DNA of 11,359 bases from Clostridiales bacterium (GTDB lineage: Bacteria > Bacillota > Clostridia > Oscillospirales > Oscillospiraceae): assembly GCA_012516225.1 (NCBI GenBank), contig JAAYWX010000385.1, forward strand, positions 1 to 11,359. Reading direction: 5' to 3'. The first letter of the stretch is position 1, and each line of letters begins with the position of its first letter. The notes under the pieces are model-generated. The model was not told where the DNA came from, did no database searches, and worked only from the letters and a program-made list of their open reading frames with translations. Shown one piece after another: positions 6,914-11,359 of this stretch. The position numbers and the translations under genes are program-made.

Positions 6914-7717
6914 TCATTTGTAATAGTCTATAGCTTTAAGGTCGGTTATTATAGCACTGCAGGAACCTTCATTTAAGGCCTTGAAACAATCTTCTGTTCC
7001 GTTTGGAACTCTGACTATAAATTCAGGTTTCTTTTTCAAGGCTTCGTTTTCTTCAAGAACCTTATTATGATAGCTGTTTTCGCTCAGCGTCAGCGTTTTC
7101 CCGGAAAGCGAACCTATTCTTCTTATTTTCGAGTTTTTCAGAGAAACAAGCACTACTGTGTTTTTCATATATACAGGTGATTGGTGAATATTTTTGTTGT
7201 TTTCGTCATATGCAAAGCCGCCCCATACGCAGTCCACATTTCCAGAATTCAGTTCGACTTCCGCCTTTGAAACATCTATCGATATAAATTTTGCTCTCCA
7301 TCCCAGTTCTTTGCATACCGCTTTTGCAAGTTCGATGTCAAAACCCGTTGGCGCACCCAAAGAGTCCTTTCCCGAAAAAGGCAGTCTTCCAGCGTCATAC
7401 CCTATAATAAAAGTGCGTTTACCCACTTTTTCAGACAGATTTTTTATTGCATCAGGGTCAGCCTTGAGAAGCGAAACATCCTCACCAAACCATTTTCTTG
7501 ATAGCTCAGATACAGCTCCTGAATCCTGCAAAACCTGAAGCGCAGCAATTACGGCGTCTCCCGCTCTGTCGTCAAGTCTGAATGCAACGCAGAATTCCTG
7601 CTGATCTAATTTTTTAACAACACGGTATTTGTCATTTCCCTCAGTACTGCATCCTGCCATTGGCAGGACAAGCGACAGCAGCAGTATATATACGCAAAAT
7701 TTTTTTACAATTTTCAT
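6914..7717 (-). CDS. Circularly permuted type-3 solute-binding lipoprotein (amino-acid type)
   Basis: This is a 267-residue lipoprotein with a signal peptide ending in LPMAG and C23 as the lipidated Cys. Residues 38-82 (LDQQEFCVAFRLDD to KWFGED) match the segment that normally ends an amino-acid binding protein, such as residues 231-274 of the protein encoded at 9563-10405. Residues 101-267 then run from the usual beginning (FIIGYDAGRLPFSG, GFDIELAKAVCKELGW, ELNSGNVDCVWGGFA) to SAIITDLKAIDYY, where normal family members still have about 60 residues left. The order is therefore tail-then-head, a circular permutation rather than a truncation. The Arg that usually binds the ligand carboxylate is Asn173 here by my alignment. 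The gene has its own promoter and terminators and lies beyond the terminator of the amino acid importer. A weak GGTG serves as ribosome site. It may feed that importer or act as a sensor; the ligand is unknown. Confidence 0.85.
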   Translation of the reverse strand: MKIVKKFCVYILLLSLVLPMAGCSTEGNDKYRVVKKLDQQEFCVAFRLDDRAGDAVIAALQVLQDSGAVSELSRKWFGEDVSLLKADPDAIKNLSEKVGKRTFIIGYDAGRLPFSGKDSLGAPTGFDIELAKAVCKELGWRAKFISIDVSKAEVELNSGNVDCVWGGFAYDENNKNIHQSPVYMKNTVVLVSLKNSKIRRIGSLSGKTLTLSENSYHNKVLEENEALKKKPEFIVRVPNGTEDCFKALNEGSCSAIITDLKAIDYYK

Positions 7718-7770
7718 GTTGTATCACCAAATAAAACGGCAAAATCTGCCTTTTTTCTTTAAATGCAACT

Positions 7771-7800
7771 AAAAATAACGGCGTTCCGGGAAATACGCCG
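7771..7800 (-). promoter_or_regulatory. Terminator-like hairpin in the leader of the permuted binding-protein gene
   Basis: On the - strand CGGCGT (7800-7795) pairs with ACGCCG (7784-7779) around a 10-nt loop, followed by TTATTTTT. It lies just after the predicted start of transcription, so it could attenuate the gene or stabilise the 5' end. A second small hairpin, GGCA/TGCC (7750-7738), follows with its own T-rich tail. Confidence 0.4.
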
Positions 7801-7812
7801 CAAAATGAAATA

Positions 7813-7818
7813 ATTATA
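7813..7818 (-). promoter_or_regulatory. Putative -10 box of the permuted binding-protein gene
   Basis: A perfect TATAAT on the - strand in an AT-rich stretch, giving a leader of about 90 nt. I do not see a convincing -35 box at 16-18 nt, so the promoter may need an activator or may be elsewhere. Confidence 0.4.
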
Positions 7819-7879
7819 CTTTACCACAAAATATATTATTTTCAGAAGCATAATGCAAGCGGAAATTGTAAACTATTTC

Positions 7880-7920
7880 TTAAAAAATTAGGAGGAACTT
7901 TATTTTGGTTCCTCCTAATT
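7880..7920 (-). terminator. Strong intrinsic terminator of the amino acid importer operon
   Basis: A 13-bp perfect stem: on the - strand AATTAGGAGGAAC (7920-7908) with GTTCCTCCTAATT (7898-7886), 9-nt loop, then a T-run to about 7880. It begins 2 nt after the ATPase stop codon. Confidence 0.93.
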
Positions 7921-7922
7921 CG

Positions 7923-8696
7923 CTATCTTTCCGAGTACCTTGAGAGAAATTGCTTTGTACGCTCTTCATTTGGATTTCCAAAAACCTGCTCTGGCTCGCC
8001 CTGTTCCACTATTACTCCGCCGTCCATAAAAATAACCCTATCCGCAACAGCTCTGGCAAATTCCATCTCATGAGTTACAATAACCATCGTCATATGCTCC
8101 TCTGCAAGCTTGCGTATAACCTTAAGCACCTCGCCGGTAAGCTCCGGATCCAGTGCACTCGTCGGTTCGTCAAAAAACAGAATCTGCGGCTCCATAGCAA
8201 GAGCTCGAACAATGGAAACTCTCTGCTGCTGCCCTCCCGAGAGCTGATAGGGATAATAGTTTTCCTTATCTTCAAGCCCCATTTTGCAAAGCAATTCCCT
8301 TGCTTTTGCATAGGTTTCCTTCTTTCCTCGCTTTCTGACACTTATAGGTGCATCAGTAATGTTTTTCATTACGGTATAATGAGGGAAAAGGTTGAAGTTC
8401 TGAAACACCAGTCCAAAATATCCCCTTATTTTTTTCAGTTCTTGTTTCGAGGCGTAAACCGCCTCTCCATCCTCCCCCGTATATGCCGCGGTATATCCCA
8501 TATATAAAAGGCTCCCCGAATCAATCTTTTCCAGCAGTGTGGCACAGCGCAGGAGTGTAGACTTTCCGCTTCCGGAAGGACCTATTACTGCAATTACCTC
8601 CCCGCGCTTTACGGAGAGAGATATACCTTTCAAAACATCTAAATTGTCAAAACTCTTTTTTATATCCTTCATTTCAAGTATAGTACTCTCGTCCAA
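7923..8696 (-). CDS. Polar amino acid ABC importer ATPase (GlnQ/HisP-like)
   Basis: This 257-residue ATPase of the polar amino acid uptake family works in the cytoplasm with the permease encoded upstream. The motifs are Walker A GPSGSGKST (39-47), Q-loop FQNFNLFPH (98-106), signature LSGGQQQR (152-159), Walker B ILFFDEP (172-178, catalytic E177), the SALD D-loop (180-183) and switch His209. The start is TTG at 8696. A strong AGGAGGGGAG (8712-8703) lies 6-10 nt before it and overlaps the permease stop codon, while the next in-frame ATG (8672, Met9) would cut into the first strand of the fold. It has a 25-residue stretch (about 60-90) between Walker A and the Q-loop, a little longer than in E. 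coli HisP-like proteins. It is the last gene of the operon, followed at once by a terminator. Confidence 0.95.
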   Translation of the reverse strand: MDESTILEMKDIKKSFDNLDVLKGISLSVKRGEVIAVIGPSGSGKSTLLRCATLLEKIDSGSLLYMGYTAAYTGEDGEAVYASKQELKKIRGYFGLVFQNFNLFPHYTVMKNITDAPISVRKRGKKETYAKARELLCKMGLEDKENYYPYQLSGGQQQRVSIVRALAMEPQILFFDEPTSALDPELTGEVLKVIRKLAEEHMTMVIVTHEMEFARAVADRVIFMDGGVIVEQGEPEQVFGNPNEERTKQFLSRYSER

Positions 8697-8711
8697 GCCG
8701 CTCTCCCCTCC

Positions 8712-9476
8712 TTACTGGTAATATGATACGCTTTTTTCGGCCTTTTCCATAATTACAGCTACTAAAAGATTAAACACATAATAAAAAACAGCAGCTCCGA
8801 CAAACGGAAGGGTAGAACTTTCTTTTGCCGCTATCTGTTTTGCAGCCGTAAACATCTCCGCATAAGAGATGACAAAAGCAAGAGAAGTGTCTTTTACCAG
8901 CGTTATAACCTCATTAGTAACAGACGGCAGTATACGCTTTATTACCTGCGGCAGGATTATTTTAAAAAATGTCTGTCCTTTTCCGTATCCCAGCACTTCA
9001 GCCGCTTCATACTGTCCTACAGGAATCGATTCAATTCCACCGCGATAAATTTCGGCAAAATATGCCGCATAATTTATAGAAAAAGCGATTATAACGGCAT
9101 AAAACCTATAATCACTTGATATTTCCATCCCGAATATATAATACGGTCCGAAGTATACCACCATAAGCTGAAGCATAAGAGGAGTACCGCGCATAATGGA
9201 AATATAAATTTTCACTATCAGCTGCACCGGTTTGAATTTTGCCAATCCTCTCGTGAAAAGCAAACACAGTTTTTCAGCAAGCTTTGCAAGTTTATTCCCC
9301 TTACTGCGAAGCCGACACTCTGCATTCTCAAGTCCCGCAAAAGGCGCCCATTTTGACATTCTTCCAAATGACACCACAAGACCCAGCGGAAGAGAAAATA
9401 CCAATGTAAGCGTGAAAATAAGCACGCTGCGCATCATGCCCTCAGAAAGTCTTAAAAATATAGAGGATATGTCCAA
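8712..9476 (-). CDS. Polar amino acid ABC importer permease with cytoplasmic insertion
   Basis: This is an inner-membrane permease of the HisM/GlnP type, with five probable helices (about 15-37, 87-110, 126-145, 195-212, 224-244). Family motifs are IMRGTPLMLQL (94-104) and the EAA loop YEAAEVLGYGKGQTFFKIIL (156-175), which docks on the ATPase. At 254 residues it is longer than the usual 215-230. The excess is a Lys/Leu/Ala-rich stretch at about 43-80, between helix 1 and the RGTP segment, where relatives run straight from GRMSK into FKP. The start is TTG at 9476 with GGAGG 7 nt upstream; no ATG fits better. The gene is 86 nt after the binding-protein stop, with a strong hairpin in the gap, and 15 nt before the ATPase start. 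Confidence 0.93.
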   Translation of the reverse strand: MDISSIFLRLSEGMMRSVLIFTLTLVFSLPLGLVVSFGRMSKWAPFAGLENAECRLRSKGNKLAKLAEKLCLLFTRGLAKFKPVQLIVKIYISIMRGTPLMLQLMVVYFGPYYIFGMEISSDYRFYAVIIAFSINYAAYFAEIYRGGIESIPVGQYEAAEVLGYGKGQTFFKIILPQVIKRILPSVTNEVITLVKDTSLAFVISYAEMFTAAKQIAAKESSTLPFVGAAVFYYVFNLLVAVIMEKAEKSVSYYQ

Positions 9477-9512
9477 TTCTCCACCTCCGACCTTTAACTC
9501 TGCTTATAACAG

Positions 9513-9549
9513 GTAAAGGGGCGGAAAAATCTTCCCGCCCGAACTTTAC
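9513..9549 (-). other. Intercistronic hairpin between binding-protein and permease genes
   Basis: GTAAAG-GGGCGG (9513-9524) pairs with CCGCCC (9535-9540) and, past a 3-nt bulge, CTTTAC (9544-9549). No T-run follows. Such hairpins after a binding-protein gene often protect the upstream mRNA, so more binding protein than permease is made. Partial termination is an alternative. Confidence 0.65.
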
Positions 9550-9562
9550 TTTTAGCTTTGAA

Positions 9563-10405
9563 TTATTTTCCAAGGATAACGGCCTCTTCAAGCCCGTATT
9601 TTTTTGCTATCTCCATAAATGTACCGTCTTTAACCATTTCATCCAGTGTTGCCTGAACCTTGTCGCGCAGTTCCTTGTTGCCAAGCTTGAATCCTACACC
9701 ATACTGCTCATCGGCAATCGTTTCGTCAAGGATTATATATTTGCCGCCGCGCGCTGCGACCTCATATTTTGCCACACCTATGTCCATAGCTATGGCATCC
9801 GCTGCTCCCGATTCCAGCGACATAAACGCCGTCAAATAATCGGGAACTTCATCAAGGCTTGCAAAAGTCTTAGCAAGTTCTATATTCTTCTCGTTGCTCT
9901 CATCCGTAAGGGCAGCAAGCGCGGAAGAATCTGCCTGAACAAGTACAATTTTCCCTGCAAGTCCGGCAAGATCTTTTATTTTTGAATCGGCCTTAACCAC
10001 AACTACCTGTGAGTTATCCACATATGGTTTCGTCCATTCGTATTTGTCCTCACGGCCATTTATTGTAAAACCATTCCATATGCAGTCTATGGTACCGCTG
10101 TTAAGCTCCATGTCTTTGCTGTCCCAGTCTATGGGTTTTTTAACAAGCTCCCAGCCGTTTCTCTTGCAAACTTCTGCGGCAAGATCAAGATCAAACCCTA
10201 CATATTCTCCGTTGTCGTCAACAAATCCATAAGGCGGGAAATTAGCGTCAAATCCTACTGTAAAAGTGGCCGTTGCCGCGGAAGGTTCCGCACTTGTTAC
10301 ATCAGTTTCGGATGTCTGTTTCTTTGAACCGCAGCCGGTAAGAAGCGCCATAGATATCGCTGCGGCCAAAAGCAGGGTAATGACAGTTCTGACTTGCTTT
10401 TTCAT
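9563..10405 (-). CDS. Amino acid ABC importer substrate-binding lipoprotein (type 3, canonical order)
   Basis: This 280-residue extracellular lipoprotein has a signal peptide ending LLTG with C25 as the lipidated Cys and a Ser/Thr/Ala linker to about 46. The normal type-3 binding domain follows: FTVGFDANFPPYGF (48-61), GFDLDLAAEVC (70-80), ELNSGTIDCIWNGFTI (100-115), R118 as the likely ligand-carboxylate contact, PYVDNSQVVVV (127-137), D208 as the likely amino-group contact, and the tail YGVGFKLGNKELRDKV (235-250) to KKYGLEE. Features such as PIDWDSKDMELNSG are common in clostridial cystine/polar amino acid binders, but the exact ligand cannot be told. The ATG has GGAGG (10413-10417) 7 nt upstream. 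It is first in the operon with the permease and ATPase, and serves here as the reference for the permuted homolog at 6914-7717. Confidence 0.95.
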   Translation of the reverse strand: MKKQVRTVITLLLAAAISMALLTGCGSKKQTSETDVTSAEPSAATATFTVGFDANFPPYGFVDDNGEYVGFDLDLAAEVCKRNGWELVKKPIDWDSKDMELNSGTIDCIWNGFTINGREDKYEWTKPYVDNSQVVVVKADSKIKDLAGLAGKIVLVQADSSALAALTDESNEKNIELAKTFASLDEVPDYLTAFMSLESGAADAIAMDIGVAKYEVAARGGKYIILDETIADEQYGVGFKLGNKELRDKVQATLDEMVKDGTFMEIAKKYGLEEAVILGK

Positions 10406-10438
10406 TTCATATCCTCCATAAGCTGTAATCGCCCGATT

Positions 10439-10466
10439 ATTGTATCACATTAGTGAAATAAAGCAA
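10439..10466 (-). promoter_or_regulatory. Promoter of the amino acid importer operon
   Basis: On the - strand TTGCTT (10466-10461), 16 nt, TACAAT (10444-10439), giving a short leader of about 26 nt. The -35 hexamer is the same as that proposed for the metal-chelate importer. Confidence 0.55.
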
Positions 10467-10485
10467 GAGCTATCTCAAAAACTGC

Positions 10486-10504
10486 CTGTGCGTTTTTTGC
10501 ACAG
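10486..10504. promoter_or_regulatory. Inverted repeat, possible operator in the divergent promoter region
   Basis: CTGTGC-N7-GCACAG is a perfect 6-bp dyad with a T-rich centre. It lies about 55-70 nt upstream of the importer start of transcription and upstream of the response-regulator promoter, so it would not be transcribed from either. A protein-binding site is more likely than an RNA hairpin, but the regulator is unknown. Confidence 0.35.
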
Positions 10505-10508
10505 ATAG

Positions 10509-10558
10509 TTTTACAGATTTTACACGCCTTTAAAAACTGATTTTCAGCGTTTTTTACA
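10509..10558 (+). promoter_or_regulatory. TTTTACA direct repeats upstream of the response regulator gene
   Basis: TTTTACA occurs at 10509-10515, 10518-10524 and 10552-10558. Direct repeats about one helical turn apart are the usual target of OmpR/PhoB-type regulators, and the neighbouring gene encodes one, so autoregulation is plausible. The first two copies are 9 nt apart, slightly short of the usual 10-11. Confidence 0.35.
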
Positions 10559-10588
10559 TTTTGTTAATCCTTTTGCGGCCTTCACTGT

Positions 10589-10614
10589 TATAATAATAGT
10601 AATTGTATTATAAT
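10589..10614 (+). promoter_or_regulatory. Putative -10 boxes of the response regulator gene
   Basis: Two perfect TATAAT hexamers (10589-10594 and 10609-10614) lie upstream of the gene. Neither has a good -35 box at the right distance, which would fit an activator-dependent promoter using the TTTTACA repeats. Confidence 0.4.
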
Positions 10615-10646
10615 TAATACTAAAGTATTCGGAAGGATGTAGTTTC

Positions 10647-11339
10647 ATGTCCAGAATAGCGCTTATAATAGAAGACGATAAAAATATAGCGGAGCTTTTG
10701 CGCCTTTACCTCGAAAAGGACGGTTTTGACGTGATCATTGCATCCGACGGCGGGACGGGAGTGCGTCTTGCACTGAGTGAAAATCCAGAAATAATACTTC
10801 TTGACATCATGCTTCCCGTACTCGATGGCTGGCAGGTCTGCCGAAAAATCCGCGAGTCCTCGCGTGTTCCGATAATCATGCTGACGGCAAAAGGAGAAAC
10901 TTTTGACAAAGTAAACGGTCTTGATATGGGAGCGGATGATTACATAGTCAAGCCTTTTGAGGTCAAGGAACTGCTTGCCCGCGTTCATGCGGTTCTCCGC
11001 CGCACCAGTCCGGAAGAAAAAACTGGAGAGAAAAAGCTTGATTTTGATAAGCTTACAATTAACCTTGATTCATACGAACTTATAGTAGACGGCAAAAAGG
11101 TTGAAACTCCGCCTAAGGAACTGGAGCTTTTGTTCCATCTCGCATCTACTCCCAACAGAGTCTATACCCGCAACCAGCTGCTGGATGAAGTATGGGGATT
11201 CGACTATTTCGGAGATTCCCGCACCGTAGATGTCCATGTTAAGCGTCTGCGCGAAAAACTTGAGGGTGTGTCTGACAAATGGGCCTTAAAGACAGTTTGG
11301 GGAGTCGGCTATAAATTTGAGCTGAATGAGAGCAAATGA
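10647..11339 (+). CDS. OmpR/PhoB-family response regulator
   Basis: This is a 230-residue two-component transcription factor. The receiver domain (about 1-117) has the acidic pair D10/D11, phospho-acceptor D53 (ILLDIMLP), T80 and K102 (VKPFE). The C-terminal winged-helix DNA-binding domain (about 128-228) has ETPPKELELLFHLA (153-166), the recognition region SRTVDVHVKRLREKL (191-205) and the closing VWGVGYKFE (218-226). All key residues are intact. GGAAGG (10631-10636) supplies the ribosome site. The stop codon overlaps the ATG of the next gene as ATGA, the usual arrangement for a regulator followed by its sensor kinase. It is transcribed away from the amino acid importer and shares a 241-nt intergenic region with it, but nothing shows that it controls that operon. 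The inducing signal is unknown. Confidence 0.96.
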   Translation: MSRIALIIEDDKNIAELLRLYLEKDGFDVIIASDGGTGVRLALSENPEIILLDIMLPVLDGWQVCRKIRESSRVPIIMLTAKGETFDKVNGLDMGADDYIVKPFEVKELLARVHAVLRRTSPEEKTGEKKLDFDKLTINLDSYELIVDGKKVETPPKELELLFHLASTPNRVYTRNQLLDEVWGFDYFGDSRTVDVHVKRLREKLEGVSDKWALKTVWGVGYKFELNESK

Positions 11340-11359
11340 AAAGTATTTTTTTCAAGAAC
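11336..11359 (+). CDS. Start of the next gene, presumably a sensor histidine kinase (3' end outside window)
   Basis: ATG 11336 overlaps the regulator stop in an ATGA. Only eight codons are visible (MKSIFFKN), compatible with the basic-then-hydrophobic beginning of a membrane kinase. The identity rests on gene order, not on sequence. Confidence 0.6.

Noticed and set aside
6914..7717. Truncation or frameshift of a normal binding protein
   Set aside because: The apparently missing tail is present at the N-terminus, the frame is intact with lipobox and terminator, and nothing tail-like is encoded after the stop. Permutation explains the sequence better.
7950..8507. A 185-codon open frame on the + strand opposite the ATPase gene
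   Set aside because: It is antisense to a clear ABC ATPase with all motifs, and its translation shows no domain, so it is a shadow frame.
6803..10503. The 12-mer GTTTTTTGCACA shared by two intergenic regions (6803-6814 and 10492-10503)
   Set aside because: A shared 12-mer containing a T-run is expected by chance in 11 kb, and the flanking dyad is imperfect in the first copy.

Overview
The window looks like chromosomal DNA of an anaerobic, low-to-moderate GC Firmicute, most likely class Clostridia (Oscillospiraceae/Ruminococcaceae-like). The evidence is the many GGAGG-type ribosome binding sites, TTG start codons, lipoprotein signal peptides ending in AGC/TGC, a flavoprotein rich in iron-sulfur clusters, and a response regulator of clostridial type. 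There are no tRNA, rRNA, CRISPR, phage or transposase signals.

Region 1 (1-3405, + strand) is a two-gene unit. It holds the 3' part of a large FAD/NAD(P) oxidoreductase with several Fe-S clusters (GltD-like core, extra Cys-rich N-terminal part, ferredoxin domain at the C-terminus). A multi-spanning membrane protein resembling DUF5692 follows, and a strong terminator ends the unit. Region 2 (3460-6733, - strand) is a complete FecBCD-type ABC importer for iron-siderophore, heme, cobamide or a similar metal chelate: binding lipoprotein, permease, ATPase. It is preceded by an unusually long (about 260 nt) leader rich in hairpins. Region 3 (6826-7820, - strand) is a separately transcribed lipoprotein. 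It appears to be a circularly permuted type-3 (amino-acid type) solute-binding protein. Region 4 (7885-10466, - strand) is a polar amino acid ABC importer: a canonical binding lipoprotein, a permease with an unusual cytoplasmic insertion, and an ATPase. It ends in a very strong terminator. Region 5 (10509-11359, + strand, divergent) is an OmpR/PhoB-type response regulator whose stop codon overlaps the start of the next gene, presumably its sensor kinase.

Functionally, most of the window is nutrient uptake. Regions 3 and 4 probably belong together, since a canonical and a permuted binding protein flank one permease/ATPase pair. The permuted protein could deliver a second ligand to that importer or act as a sensor. 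The most interesting items are the permuted binding protein, the structured leader of the metal-chelate importer, and the pairing of a multi-cluster flavoprotein with an uncharacterised membrane protein. I ran no database searches: family names come from recognised motifs, and RNA structures from base pairing found by eye.
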